Positions 22,601 to 35,577 of a DNA stretch of 64,000 nt are shown here, in pieces; the first letter of the stretch is position 1; the number at the start of each line of letters is the position of its first letter. Under the pieces are notes generated by a model that saw only the letters and a list, made by a program, of their open reading frames with translations, had not been told where the DNA came from and searched no databases. The stretch covers positions 806,001-870,000 of the forward strand of contig BRON01000018.1 in the NCBI GenBank assembly GCA_024345305.1, given 5' to 3'. Made by a program: the position numbers and the translations under genes. This DNA is from Mrakia gelida (taxonomy: Eukaryota; Basidiomycota; Tremellomycetes; Cystofilobasidiales; Mrakiaceae).

Positions 22601-25600
22601 GTGGATGGAAACCCTCGCGAAACTCATCGTACGAGCTTCGACGTCGATCCAGGTCAACAGTCAGGCGAGCGAGGATCAGGACATCAGGAACTACGTCAAG
22701 GTTAAGAAGATCCCTGGAGGGAGGATTCGAGATTCTGAGTGTGAGTTTGACGAGCCCCGTCTCCCGTTTCCACTTCTCTCAGAGCGTTGACGACGATTTG
22801 TCTTTTCCATTCTTTCGCAGACATTGACGGAGTCGTCATCACCAAAGGCTTCGCTCACAAAGTGAGTTTCGAACGCGTCGAGAACGTGACGCGCCGCGAG
22901 TGCTGATCCTCTTCGTTCACACTTCTCCTCAGGCCATGCCTCGTCACCACGTCAGCCCTCGGATCATGCTCCTCAAGTTCCCTCTCGACTACTCTCGCGT
23001 CCAAGGTCAATTCGTCGTTCTCGATGCCGCCGTCGCTCAGGAAGCCGACTACCTCGCCAAACTCGTCCTTCGAATCGTCGCCCTTCGACCTCACCTCGTC
23101 CTCGTCGAACAGGGAGTCTCCCGTCTCGCCCTCGAGGGTCTTCACGCCGCTGGGATCTCGGTAGCTCAGTACATTCCTCACAACGGACTCGAGGCTCTTC
23201 GGAGATGCACCCAGGCGGACATCATCGGAGAGATGGGCCAGCTCTCGAGGCATCCGAGGATCGGGAGGTGCGCGGACGTGAGGGTTCAGACGTTCGATCA
23301 CGAGTTGATCCCTGGGAGGAGGAAGACGTTGATGAGGTTCGAAGGATGTCCGCCGGAGTTTGGGTGTACGATCATCCTGCGTGGAGGGAACATGGAGACG
23401 CTCAGGAAGGTCAAGGAGATTGCCGACTTCATGGTGTTTGTCGCGTACCATCTGAAGCTGGAGATGATGCTTTGGTACGATGAGTTCAACATCTCGCCTC
23501 GTGAGTGCCTCCCTCATACCCCTTCAGCGTTCGAGTTTCGCGAAGGAGCTGACCCGTTCTCGTTCTCGTTCTCGTTCGTTTCGTCTTCCAGCTCCACCTC
23601 CCATCATCACCCTCCCCGAGATGCCCAACTTCAGCACTCCCGAACCCTCTTCCTCCACCCCTTCCTCCCCTCAAGACGAAACCCACTCCTCTTCCCTCGC
23701 CATGCACCACCACGGAAACGCCAACACTCGCCGTCGAGCTCACGACGAGCGGATCCTCTCTAAACGAATCTACGACAGCCTCCTCCCCTACCACGAAACC
23801 ATCATCTCCATGTCGACCAGCGTTCGATTTCCTCCTCCCTACCCCATCGCCAAGATGTCCTCTCTCGACCTCTCCCTCCACGATCTTCGAAGTGCTCGAG
23901 ACGAGGAGGAAGCAGCGTTGATCCTCCGCGAGGAGAAGGAAATCGCGTCGACTTCCTCGCAGGTCTCTTCGCCGAACGTCGAACAGTCGGACCCAGTCGC
24001 CATTCTCGGACTCTTCGCTCCCTCGGACGATCCCATCATCCCCGAAACTCAACAACTCCAGCATCCGAGTCGCGACGACCTCAGCACTCCAACAGGAGCC
24101 GAGTCTTTCCCTCTCCCTCCCGAAACGCCGTCGGAAGGAGGTGTTCCATCCCTCCCTCTTTTGACTCCCACCACCTCCACTCCAACTCCCAACGTCGCTC
24201 CCTCCCCAATCATCCTCGCCATCGCTCGACAACCTCTTCCTTCTCTCGTTCCTCCTCTCCCTACCCTCCAGAGCATGCTCCATCGTCAGGAGGACGTCCA
24301 CCGAATCAGCGCGTTGGATCAGGTCGAGTTCGAACACGCCGCTCAGCTCAACATCTTCGAATGGTTCACCGAAGCGTACCAGCACAACCTCGAGCCGAAG
24401 GACAAGCAGGGTTTGATCTACTTGGCTGCTTCGTGAGTCGCGTTCCTCCTCCTTCTCGACTGAACACCTCGCTGACTTTGGCGCCGTGTTTCGATTACAT
24501 TTTGAACAGAGGGAAGAACGTGAACGACGTCCATCACCAGTGCATCCCAGCTCACTTCCGACGAGCGACGTACTACCAGAAGGGCGAGGACATGACGCTC
24601 GGACAGTGGATCCTCCAGAAGGCGGAGTCAGCGAGTCAGAAGTGCTTGAGCAAGACTTGCAACCTTCCGAACGTCGCTCATTACGAGGTCCTCGTTCATC
24701 GGGAGACGAGGCTTCAGGTCGCGATGGAGCTGCACTCGGGGTTCAAGGCTAGGGATCCAGATCAGATCGTGAGTTCAAATCGAATCGATCCGAGGCGAGG
24801 AGTTGAGCTGACTTCGTTCGACTCGTGTTTTCGCAGACGACTTGGTCGTGAGTTCACTGTTCTGTTCTTTCCTTCGAGTGAATCACTTCTGACTACGACC
24901 GCCCTTCAATTTTCACTCCTTCCCTCAGCTTCTGCACTCTCTGCAACGAATCGACGGCTCCTTGGTACCTCTCGGAGTTGACGCTCAAGATCTCCTTCGG
25001 GAAGTTCCTCGAACGAGCCTTCCACCCAGACCCAGATCGGAAACCGATCGGGAAATGTCCTCACGACTACGGTGAGCTCCTTCCTCTTCTTCTTCTCGAC
25101 TTTCTCGCCCCTCGGACGCGTCGCTGACCTCTCCCTCCTCCTTCCCTCTCTTTCCCTCAGTTCGAAACCACATCCGTCTCTTCATCCGTCGGAACCTCAC
25201 CATCCGAATTCACAACGAACCCGTCGACAACTTCGAGATCTTCCTCCCTACCACTCGTCCCTACGTCCGAGCCGAAACCAAACTCCTCCTCAAGAACCAG
25301 GAGATAACGAGCAGCTTCCAAAAGTCGAACGCGTACTGGGACTCGGTGGCGGCGAGGTTGAAGAGTTTCGATGTGGATGTGGTGGATCCGAACAAGATGG
25401 ATAAGCTCAGGTTGGCGTTGGCGGATCTGTTGGATCGATTGGAGGATGATCGGAGGGAGTTCTTGATGGCTTTGGCGGACGCGGCGAAGAAGGTGAGTCG
25501 GGACTCGTTGTATTCTCTGTTGGTTCGCGAGTCTCGCTGACGGCCTAACCGCTCGTCCTCGTACCTTCCAGTCTGCCGTTACGGACGTTCTTGGAGTCAA

Positions 25601-28600
25601 CCAGGTTCTCGTTCATCTCCTCACGAAGGTGAGCTCGTCTTCAACCCTCCCCATCCGAGTCTTCGAAACCGACTGACACCCTCGCTTCCCTCGTTTGTCT
25701 CTTCAGGTCGAGCAGTGGGACGACACTTTCGCGGAACTCGAGAAGGCTTTCATCCCTTCGGACAAGGACCTTCGACGACTCACGGAGAAGAAGATCCGAC
25801 GTCTCTTCGCGAACGACTTCGGATCGGAACGAGGAATGACCCCAATCAGCTCGACGGTCTCGGAGGTCGACGAGGAGAAGGATGAGAAGGACACTTCCGT
25901 CGCGGATGGTTCTTCTCAGTACGGCGGAGACTCGGTCGATGGAGAATCGGTCTCGAACGACAGCGAGTCCATCTTCAGCGACGACCCGTCCCAGGAGGGA
26001 CTCACTCCTTCGATCCTCTCGACTCTCTCGACCCTCGGGACCGATTCCACCACGGAGGAGGAACCTACACCTCCATCGTCGTCCATCGTAGCCAGTCTCG
26101 TCGATACCGGTTCTCTCATCACCGAATCCAACCTCTCAACTCCTCTCGCAACGGCTGGACTTCCCCCCTCCTCCAACCATCCACTCCATCCTCATCGTCA
26201 TCACCACCATCTCGGCATCACCTCTTCTCCTCCGTCTTACTTCGGCCAGCACCACGTTCCCATCACGACTCACGACCCCAACGATAGCGATTCTACCATC
26301 TCCGGACTCCCCTCCACCCTTCGACCTCTCCGTCCTCTCGAATCTCCTCCCACTCTCCCTCTTCCCTCTCCCGCTCTCAGCACCAGCCCTAACCCAGCCG
26401 AGGACGGACCCGAACGTCCAACTTCCCCTTTCATCTCTCGGATCCCTCGTCGAGCGAGGCAGTCCAACGCCATCGCAGGCCTCATCAAGAAGTTCGAGGA
26501 GGTGGACAACGACGAGGAGGACGAGGAGGAGGAATCAGCTCCAAACTCGCCGTTCGTCGCTCATCCGAAACCAACTCGACACGCCGACGCGATCTTTTCG
26601 GAGTCGGAACAGGAGCATCAACCCTCGCTCGCCTCTGCTCGACCTAGAATCCGTCGAGGAAGAACGGAAGGCACGTCGATTCGCGTTCGACAACCTCCCT
26701 CCGGTGTCCTCTCGGATGGAGAGCCAGGCTACGCTGCTCACGCTTCGTCGAGGATCCCCATCTCTGCTTCACTCAAACCTCCTCCCGGGTCGGCCAATCT
26801 TCGTCGTGCAGGATCAGGATCGCGTTCTCGTTCAAACTCCAGAGGATCTCGACCCACCAGTCCAGCTCCAACCTCGCCGACGCGAGCACTTCGAAATCTT
26901 CGTCCAGTCGGTCTCGGAATCCAGGCTTCGTCTTCCTCCTCGTCGTCGACGCGTCCGATGGCCTTCGGAGCTGGGCCAGTTCGAACGGGATCAATTCGAG
27001 CTTCGAAGGGAAAGGGGAAGCTTCCTGCTCGACTCAACCCCTCGACTCACGTCCCCACTTCAGGCTCGAGACGACCCGTCCCCGGAGGTCTTTCTGGCAA
27101 GGTCAACTCTTACGCTCGTCACTTCGTGAGTGCATTTATCTTCTACGAAGATCTCTTCGATCGATCTACTGACATCTTGTCCCTTTCGTCGTCTCTTCTT
27201 CCAGGACGGACTGAGTCGCGACGCCGATCGAGCTCGTCAGAAGTCCATCACCGCCGCGAAGGGGAAACGAGCTCGTCCTGTCGCCGTGACGAGAGTCACT
27301 GTTCGAACTCTCGATCTTCGGTCCGCCGTCAAGGATGATTCGGACAGCAGCGACTCCTCGGAAGCCGATGACGAGGACGATGGAGAGGAAGAGTCGAGGA
27401 AGAAGGGTCGACAGGAAGGAACGTCGCCTCACCCGTCAGATCAGAGCTCCCCTCCTCAAGCAGACCAGGTCGCGTTCCCACCCTCTTCGGACGACAAGGA
27501 ACCCACCACTCTCCCCTCCACGTCTCCTTCGACCGACTCCTCCGTTCCCATCGCCGAACAAGTCATCGCGCCCAAGGAACGTCGACCCTCAACTCTTCAG
27601 CTCCCTGTCCCAAGTCGCGTCCGAGATCTCGTCGAGCTGGACCTCGAGAAGTTTGACACCAAAGCCCCGCTTCCGAGCTTGCCTCCGACTCCTCAGTATC
27701 CAGCGGAGTCGTTCAGCGTCTCTCAGTCGCTTGCTGGTCATCTCTCGGAGAGCGAGATGTCTTCGGCAGGTCCAGAACGACAGTGTGAGTCGCGTCGGGT
27801 CTGACTCTTCCTCTCTTCTATTCTTCGACGTCGAGGCTGATTTGACTCTCTGTTCTTCTTCTTTAGCTATCCTCAAAACTCTCTCGGGACTCTGGGCTTT
27901 CAGAACTGGAGACTTCAGTCCCATCGCGTATCCTTTGTGAGCTCTCCTCGACGCCGGGCCTTCACGCGAACGGGACTCGGCTGACCACCTCCCCTTTCTC
28001 TGCTCCTCACTTTCAGCGGCGCGGGAGTTCACTTCTTCCGAGATAGTCGAGTCATCATGAGAGACGACGAGCCCACATCCATCGTCGCTTTCACTCTGAG
28101 GTTCGTCCTCCTGCCGTCTTTTTCACCTCTCCCTCGACTCGACTCGAGTCGCTGACCTCTTCTCTCTTCCTCTCCACGTACAGCTCGACGAAGTACAAAG
28201 ACACCATCAAGGTCAAGAAGCACGCTCATGCTGCTGAATCTACCGAGCTTGGTCGAGGAGAGGAGACGGAGTGGTCCATCGTTGGAAGAACCGAGGCGAT
28301 GGAGTACGACGAGAGGCCGACGGAGATTCACGCTCAGTTCGGTGAGTCCATTCGATGTCGAATCCTTGAGATGTGCACGTCAATGCTGAGTCTCACCTCC
28401 ATCTCCCCGGCTCCCTCGCAGACTACGAGCCCGCTCCCGGCGTCAACATCTTCTGTCGAGTCTTCTTCCTCGACGAATTCGAGTCGCTTCGTCGTCGGTG
28501 TGGGTTGGACGGAGATGGAGGCTTTATCGAGTCGCTCGCTCGGTGTGTGAAGTGGGAGAGCTCGGGGGGGAAGTCAGGATCAGCGTTCTTGAAGACGAAA

Positions 28601-29961
28601 GGTCAGTCTTCCTCGACTTTGAGTTCGCGAACGACGCCCTCTGACGTCCCTCTCCTCCTTCTCGCAGACGACCGCTTCATCGCCAAGGAACTCTCACGGA
28701 TCGAGATGGACGCTCTGACGACTTTCGCTCCCGCCTACTTCAAGTACATGAACGAGTGCCTTGACGAGAACGTGAGTTGCGTCTCCCCTCCCTTGCGCTC
28801 GCTCTCGACCGTCGAGCTGAGTGTCGCTTTTTCTCTCGCAGCGTCCCACCGCCCTCGCCAAGATTTTTGGGGTCTACAAGCTCGGATACAAGTCACCGTC
28901 TCGAACGATGAGGATGAACGTCATGGTGATGGTGAGCTCTCGTCTGTACTTCGTCGCGAAACTTCGGCTCATGTGCTAACGCGTCTCTCCCTCTTCGCGT
29001 ATTTCTTTCTTCAGGAAAACCTCTTCTACGAGCGGAAGTGCCACGTCATCTACGACCTCAAGGGAAACACGAGGAATCGTCACGTCGAACCAACTGGAAA
29101 GCCTGGAGAGGTCCTTCTCGACGCGAACTTGGAGAAGAGTGAGTCGTCGCTTTCACGTCCTCTCTTCGCTTTGATCACCGGTATCTGACTCTCCACTCAC
29201 TTTTCAGCGATGTGGACGAACCCGATCTACCTTCGCGAGTACTCGAAACGGATCCTGAAGGGAGCGCTCGCCAACGACAGTCCGTCCCTCCCTCCTCGTC
29301 TTCTTTCCCTCGGGAGCTCGAGCTGACTCAAGTCTCTTCCTTCCTCCCACAGCCAAGTTCCTCGCAGACATGCAGATCATGGATTACAGTCTTGTCGTCG
29401 GCATCGACCTCGTTCGAGCTGAGCTCGTCGGTGCGTTCTCCCCTCCTCGTTCAATCTCGCTCGAACTGAACTCGAGCTGACCTCGATTTCGCTTTCTTAA
29501 GTCGGAGTTGTCGACTACATCCGAACCTTCACCTGGGACAAGAAGCTCGAACAGATCGTCAAAGAGAGCGTTCTCTTCCCTGGTGGTAAAGGACAGGAGC
29601 CAAGTGAGTGCCCCGCTTCTCCCTCCTTCACCGCGTCCGTTCGACCGAGACTGACCGTCTCTTCTCACCAGCCATCGTCACTCCCAAGCAGTACAAGATC
29701 CGATTCAGATCTTCCATGAATCGATACTTCACTCTCGTGCGTACATTTCATGCCTTTCCTCCACTTTCTTCCTTCGAAGTGCCCTCGCTCGCGTCGAACT
29801 GACCTCGTCCCGTCTCGGTTTTCCTTCCTCGCCAGACTCCCGATCCGTGGATGTCCATCACTTCGCTTGAAGCCCTTGGAGAGGAAGTCTACACCGGCTC
29901 TGCCTACGACGGCCTCGATACCGCTGAGATGGGGAACGAGAAGGAGAAGGTCGAGAAGTAA
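19651..29961 (+). CDS. FAB1: 1-phosphatidylinositol-3-phosphate 5-kinase (PIKfyve/Fab1)
   Basis: Twenty-seven exons give 2756 residues. Fab1 makes PtdIns(3,5)P2 on endosome and vacuole membranes. The order is classical. A long disordered N terminus (1-473) leads to a FYVE zinc finger (about 474-530: [20 protein letters not shown], then [10 protein letters not shown]). A TCP1/Cpn60-like domain follows (about 937-1125, including [15 protein letters not shown] and [14 protein letters not shown]). Next is the Fab1 Cys-rich region (about 1406-1660, with [18 protein letters not shown] and FCTLCNES), and then the PIP5K catalytic domain (about 2340-2740, with [31 protein letters not shown] and [11 protein letters not shown]). 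Exon 10 is an 11-nt micro-exon (24837-24847). Extended Ser/Pro-rich linkers make it longer than the yeast protein. Identification is secure. Confidence 0.95.
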
Positions 29962-30568
29962 CGGAGGGGAAGGGAAGAGGAGGAGGGAAGGAGGTTCTCG
30001 TTTCGTTCACATTTTTTTTACGCTTTTACGCCCGCATGGTCTCGTCTGTCTTTGTTACATCTGCATGATGGTACATATCTCTTCAATTTGCCATCACGAT
30101 CTATGCTCTGCATCTTGGATCTTCGTGAAGATGCCGCGAACGCAGGATGGGAAGTTCAACCGCGACGCGTCTCGAGACCTCACTCTCTGTGTGCTCCTTG
30201 TCTGGGCTCCCTCGTTCAGGACATCCCTTCCGCTGGACTTTTGGGACTCGATCTCCAAAAGATTCGGGACCCGCGAGAAACGTAAACTGACAGAGAAGAG
30301 CACTCGATTGATCTCGCGAGTCTGAAACACCTCTCGGTCAGGAACCGAACTTTCCTTCCTCATTCACCTCCCTGATGGCAAACCTGATCTTCTTCGATTA
30401 ACACGCAGCACGAAAGGCATATCGAAACTCAGAGCTCGACCCTATCTCGCTTCTTCTCATCAACCACAACCTTCTTCACTCTCCTCCCGTTCTCGACGCC
30501 CTCTCTCGCCCCAGCCTTCGCTCCTCCCAACCTCACCCCCCTCGACCGACTACCTTACCTGGTAAAAC
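29962..30568. other. Spacer between FAB1 and the 30.6-kb orphan
   Basis: This 607-nt stretch contains the FAB1 3' flank (T-rich around 30010) and the leader of the next + gene. Short open frames on both strands show no conserved content. Confidence 0.35.
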
Positions 30569-31528
30569 ATGGTCTCCTTCAAGAAAGTCATCAAGAAAGT
30601 CGCTGGACTCTTCAACCACCAGAGATCCGTTCGTTCTCCTCCCGCTCCCGTCCCTTTCCCTTGCATCGTTTTACCACTTCGCTGACCGAACCCCACCCTT
30701 TCCCGCACCTCAGAAAACCTTCGTCCAAGTCTCCTCTACCATCGAAGAGCACCAAACTACTCCCGTCCCGTCTTTCAACCCCTCCCTCATCTCCCTCTCC
30801 TCCCTCGAATCCCTCATCCAAATCGGCCCTGCTTCCTCCCCCAACTCCTTCCCCCAATTCAGCTCATGTAGAACCAAACTTATCTCCGGAGCTGCCCTCT
30901 TCCCTCTCGACCTCATCCCAACCCTCGTCATTCCCGCCGGTTCAAACCTTCTCGACGACGTCCGACCCGTCGTTCCTGGACCTGAGATCACTCGACTTCG
31001 ACGCTGCCCAGAGTTTGCAGCGCCTCTTGGAGTTGGGAAGGATGGGAGGATGAAAGGGCTATCAGATTTGGGAGCTTGTCAGGAAGCTGGGAGATACGCT
31101 GTGAAGGAAAAGAAGATGGAGTACCGAGGTGACTTCGTCCGTCGACGCGTCGTGTTTACATTTTTGTTCGAGCTCCCTCTCCCTCTCGACTCCCTCTCCT
31201 TTCGCTGACTTCTTCTCCTTCTTCGTGTGTTTCAGGTGGTCGACACTTCCCTTCCTCCCCTCCCTCCATCTCAACCTCCTCCTCCTCCTCCTCCTCGCTC
31301 AGATCTACCACCTCTTCCCGACCTTCGACCGCGTCGTCCACCAGCACCGCTCCTCCTCCCGAACCTCAACCCCTCTACCAAACTCCCACCTTCTGCACTT
31401 CTATCCCCATCATTCTCACCCTCGAAACTCCCGAGCACTTCGACCTTCCAGTCACCAAGATCTACAACGTCGGCGAGGTGATCAGGTCCGTTCGAACGAG
31501 GAGAGACGCCGTCATCGTTTACTGCTAG
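30569..31528 (+). CDS. Orphan protein, 255 residues
   Basis: Three exons (30569-30628, 30714-31128, 31236-31528) join in phase. The protein starts MVSFKKVIKKVAGLF, a short amphipathic basic helix. It continues with Ser/Pro-rich sequence, a central part PEITRLRRCPEFAAPLG and a serine-run linker. It ends LETPEHFDLPVTKIYNVGE followed by RTRRDAVIVYC. I recognise no family. The N-terminal helix could bind membranes, and the C-terminal beta-like segment may be the conserved part. Introns have normal CTGAC branch sites, supporting a real gene. Confidence 0.5.
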
Positions 31529-31987
31529 ATTTATATCTCTTCCTCCTTCGACTTCGTTCTTTCCATTTCCCTCTTTCTTCGTACTTTGTCTAGAGTTTCA
31601 TCATCATCTCTCCCTAGGAAATCTAATGCCTCCAGTCCTCGAAGCCCCACGGAAAGTGGAGGAAGAACAGACGCACGAAGGGAGGGAGGAGCGTGAGAGC
31701 TCGGGAGAGAAAAAGCTCCTCCTTCCAACACGCTCCTCAACTCTACAGCCCTCTTGAGACCTGAACGAGCACGAGGTGGATCATACCGTATCAGCAGGCG
31801 GATGCCATCGAAAGATCCTTCGAAGATCTGTTTGAAGAAGCGAAGACGAAACGAGGACGAGGTCAGCATCGACCTTCTTCAAAACTTCGAGGGACAACAG
31901 ACGGAAGGAAAGGTGTGTAGGTAGGTGGAAGGCTCAGATTAGATTATAGTATCACCATAGAAGCGTTGAAAGCGCTGGTCATGCAGT
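31529..31987. other. Unassigned spacer with one exon-like minus-strand block
   Basis: A minus-strand block 31827-31787 (IFEGSFDGIRLLI) is bounded by a good acceptor (TCAAACAG) and a GTATGA donor with a GCTGACC branch upstream. I could not extend it into a convincing gene. The rest shows nothing I can support. Confidence 0.2.
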
Positions 31988-32376
31988 CTAACATGTTTTC
32001 AACTCCTTTCGGTAGTCGGTACATCACAGAAACGAGATGGGAAAAGAGGAAGAAGGAAGGAGGGAGGGAAGGGAGGGCTGAACTGACCTGGTCTACCATT
32101 CGATTTGCTCCTCCGTCTGGAGATGGCTGCTCGTCTTGGGAAGAGGAAAGAGGGAGATCAAGAGCTGAGCTGTGCCGCGAAGGAGAACAACATGGCGAGA
32201 AAAGGAAGGAGGGAGGGAGAGAGGGAGATGGTTGAGGGGAGGAGGATGAAAAGCAGGAAGGTCGAAAGTTGGCGAGCTCACAGCTTCGGAAACACGAGGT
32301 GGGATCTCGCTCCTCTGGCCGTCGTCTGTTGTTCTTTGCTCCGAACCACAACGGGCAAGATCCGACTCTGTGCCAT
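31988..32376 (-). CDS. Possible small gene, 64 residues
   Basis: Three exons (32376-32282, 32169-32088, 32005-31988) join in phase to give MAQSRILPVVVRSKEQQTTA, continuing with SHLVFPKLSALDLPLSSSQ and ending NRMVDQELKTC. The first 35 residues are basic and lack acidic residues apart from one, so a mitochondrial presequence is possible. No family was recognised. The last acceptor is uncertain. It is divergent from the Con-6-like gene. Confidence 0.3.
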
Positions 32377-32681
32377 CTCTCTCTATCACCGAATCGTCAT
32401 CTCGAGGTCAAAAACTGTCAAGCCCAGAAATCTGGCCGCTTTTGCCCTCGCCTCTCCCCGACTCGACGCGTTCGACTTCAACGTCCTTCTCAGCACCTTC
32501 CTTCCTCGAGATCATCTGCTTTCCAACTTCTCTTCGTCACGAGATCGATCTGTGCTCATTTTCTCCTCGGGTCTGAACGGAAAACTTCCTCCTCGGCACT
32601 CTTCTCGACTCTTCTAGACTCAAACCACCACCTTCGACTCCCACTCCCGTTCTCTTCGTTCTCCGATCAATAGTCAACGCC
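32377..32681. promoter_or_regulatory. Upstream region of the Con-6-like gene
   Basis: 305 nt precede the Con-6-like ATG. They are pyrimidine-rich near the start codon. No specific element was recognised. Confidence 0.35.
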
Positions 32682-33292
32682 ATGTCTTCTGAATCTTCCT
32701 CCGTTCCCAGCCAAAGCAAAGGATTCAAGATCGATCCCCACGTCAGCGAAGAAGCGAAGGTTTGACTCGTTCTCGTGCTGCTCGTCCAGTTCGCTTGCTC
32801 GTTCGCTGACTCTCTTCCCCTCCTCCGTCTCTCTCCTCTCACCCTCCCAGAAAGAAGCGAGAGAAGTCCTCGAGGTTCGTTTCCGTCTCTCGAATCGTCT
32901 CGTTCCTCTCCTTCGCTCTCTGCTCTTCCCATCCCTCTCGCGTCCTCGTCGACGCTGACACCTCTCCTCGTTCCTCTTTCGGTTCCACCAGGAGGCTGCC
33001 GAGGAGCAAGTCGAGGCTGTTGGGGGAGAGTCTACCAAGGCCAAAGGAGGTTCGTCATGTCTGCTTCCCTCTTTTCCGTCGGCGTCCTCGTTCCGAGGAG
33101 GCTCGACGCGTCGCACTCCGCTCGCTTTCCCCTCGTTTGTTCTTTGCAAACTGAGAACTGGATCCTCTCTGTTTCCTTCTGTAACTGATTCACAACTCTC
33201 GCCTCTCAGCTCATCCTCACATCCACGTCTCCGAACAAGCGAAGGATCACGCGATGGAGGTCCTCGCGAACATGGGCGAGCCGGTCGAGTGA
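32682..33292 (+). CDS. Conidiation protein 6 (Con-6)-like small protein
   Basis: Four exons (one of only 24 nt, 32851-32874) give 80 residues. Two copies of the Con-6 repeat pattern are visible: PHVSEEAKKEAREVLEE near the N terminus and PHIHVSEQAKDHAMEVLANM at the C terminus. Con-6 proteins are small, hydrophilic and repeat-built. They were first seen as conidiation- and light-induced in Neurospora, and many are stress or dormancy related. The function is not biochemically known. It is convergent with eL22. The family call is likely but rests on short repeats. Confidence 0.7.
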
Positions 33293-33790
33293 GGACGGCG
33301 TGTCTACGCCTCCGTGATAGGGATGAGATTTGATGACGACCTTTCAAGAGCATCGTAGTTCCGAAACAGATGGGCGTGACCGGCATCGAAGAGCGAACGA
33401 TATTATGTAGAAGAGCGCTCAGAAGCAACGAGACTGAAGCTCGACGCGTCCCTCGCATCTCTTCTCTCCGCCTGTCTCGATTTGGGCTGGACTCTTCGAG
33501 ACTCGGCGAACCCAAACCCTAGTCGCCAGCCGAGGAAAAGAAACGCGGTCTTGCGGCCTCGAAGCCCCAGCTAACTAACTCAACCCGCATCGTCTCACTC
33601 ATACCTCTCTCTCTCTTTCCCATCCCACCCCCATCTCGTGTATAAGAAGAGCCGAAACAATCCTTCAAGATAATAGACCCAGCAAGACGGAAGCAATCTC
33701 AACAAAGAGCGTGCCTCCCCAAGATCTAAACATCCCTTCCGGACTCTTCCCTCTCCTCGACGCTCAACAAATCAAACCCAGGTAAGGGGT
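33293..33790. other. Convergent spacer between Con-6-like and eL22 genes
   Basis: This 498-nt region holds both 3' flanks. A minus-strand open frame extends across it and back through the Con-6 gene (32667-33515) but is an antisense shadow with no conserved motif. One GACGCGTC palindrome occurs near 33440. Confidence 0.35.
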
Positions 33791-34773
33791 TTACTCGTCG
33801 ATCTCCTCGTCCTCCTCGTCCGAGACCTTGGGGTAGGTAAGGGTGTAGGTGTCCTTGGAGGTGGCGACGACTCTGTTTGCGGACGAACGAAAGGAAAGGG
33901 TTTAGGTCAGCTTGAGTTTTTCGAGAGAGGGAGAGAGAGAGAGAGATAGGGAGAGGGTTGGAAAAAGAGACGAACCGCATGAATCCTCCTCCGAGGGACT
34001 TCTGGAGGTACTTCTTGGTGAGGTACTTGATGTACCTGTGAAGCGAAACAAAAGGCAAAGGGAGAGGAGAGGTCAGCGTCAAGGCTTGTTCGAGTTGAGC
34101 TCGTTCGACAACGAACGCGACGAAGCGAGACAAGGGAGATGAGAAGACGAACCTCTTAGAGAAGGGGATGGTGGAGACAAGGGTGAGCTTGGTGGCGTCC
34201 CTGTAGACGAGCGCGAACGAAAGCAAGGAGGGAGGGAGCGTCAGCTCGATGAACGAAACGAAGGGGAAACGACCTGAGCTGAGCTCGGAAGGGAACGAGA
34301 AAGGGATATAGATGAACCTCTTGAGGGTGATAGCGTCTCCGAGCTGTCCGGGCTTTCCCTCGACCTTGATTCGGTCGTGGAGGTACTGAGCGGGAGAGAA
34401 GGGGACGGAGGGGGGAGGGGGAAGGTGAGCTTGGGCTGAAGAGGAAGGACTCGCGAGCTCGCTTCTCTCGACGGTGTGAGAGAAAATGGATGGTTGGAGG
34501 ACGAACCTTCTCGTACTTTGAGATGATGAAAAGAAGAACGAGAAGAAGGTCAGCTTGAAGTTCGCGGTCCTGGTGTACGGACTCGAGGGGAGGCGAGGGA
34601 AGCTCAAGATGAACGTCTCTCGACCTCCTCCCCTTCCCTCCTTCAATCGCAGAGAAGGTTGTTGTACTAACCTCAGCGGCATCGAAGAGACCGTCGGCGG
34701 CGGGCTTGGAGAAGTCGACCTTGAAGGTGAGCTTGACGGCCTGAGCCTTGGTGGTGGAGGGCTTGGGGGACAT
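33791..34773 (-). CDS. RPL22: 60S ribosomal protein eL22
   Basis: Six exons give 122 residues. eL22 is a component of the large ribosomal subunit. Diagnostic blocks are KLTFKVDFSKPAADGLFDAA, YLHDRIKVEGKPGQLGD, TLVSTIPFSKRYIKYLTKKY and LQKSLGGGFMRVVA, with the typical acidic tail SDEEDEEIDE. Exon 2 is a 9-nt micro-exon (34515-34507, YEK). Without it the reading frame still works, but the conserved E-(Y/F)-E-x-(Y/F)-L junction is lost. Strong, regular codon use and a long 5' spacer fit a highly expressed gene. Identification is secure. Confidence 0.95.
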
Positions 34774-35577
34774 GGCTACTAGTGATTTAGCAAACCTGGG
34801 TAGATGTCTGAACAGAGAGAACAGAGCGGTGGCCGTTCGAGAGGGAGAGGCAAAGGGCGGAGAGGAGGAGAGTCCATGGTGGGTTGAGTTGGTGATAGAT
34901 GATTGGAGAAAGAGAGATCGAGGGAAGGAGAGGTGACGAGAAGGAAGGGAGGTCGAGGGAGGGAGGGAGGGAAGGAGGAAGGTCGTGCGTTTGCGTTGGA
35001 TGGAACGAGGGAGGGAGATGAAGGGATGAAGAAAAAGAGGAGGTATATATCAGGACTGGGCTCTTGGTGTACTAGTGCGGGGAAGGGAGGGGGAGAAAGG
35101 GACGAACCGGAGGAAGAAGAGGGTTGAAGGGAAGAAGGAGGAGAGGGAGTGAAAAGTCGAGGTCGTTTCGCGCGGAGATTGAAAATTCAGCCCGACGTTC
35201 TCGTAGGAGCGGGCCTCAGTTACAGCAGCACAACCTCTCTTTCTCTACATGGAACGCAAGAAGAACATCGAGACCTTCCTCTGAGGTCTCAAGGCACGGA
35301 CTGTCCTTGCGAGGAGAGAAAGGACGAGCGAAAGAGCGAGCGACGAAGAAGAGAGAACATGAACGATCGTGTCTACGAGTACACAAGAGATGAAGGAAAG
35401 ATGAGCAAGGCAGGGTAAGAGAGAGGGAGCTAAAGTCTACAAGGCGCAAAGATAAAGTAAAAGCGATACCGAAGGTGGGAGATAGCACGAGATCGAAACT
35501 CGAGATCCGAGTCTGGCAGAGATGGCAGAGAAAGAGATAGCAGAACGGAAATACCGTCTAGAGGAGAATGAGTGGAG
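34774..35577. promoter_or_regulatory. RPL22 promoter region
   Basis: 804 nt separate the eL22 start from the stop of the next minus-strand gene. A TATATAT run lies at about 35044-35050, some 270 nt upstream of the ATG. A purine-rich GGGAGG array spans about 34926-34985. No ribosomal-protein-gene element was recognised with confidence, and I see no further exon. Confidence 0.35.

Noticed and set aside
22855..24385. Long minus-strand frames under FAB1
   Set aside because: They are shadows of the GC-rich FAB1 coding exons and have no independent splice structure or motif.
35440..35530. Possible tRNA-like T-loop (TCGAAACTCGA)
   Set aside because: No matching acceptor stem, D-loop or anticodon arm could be folded around it.
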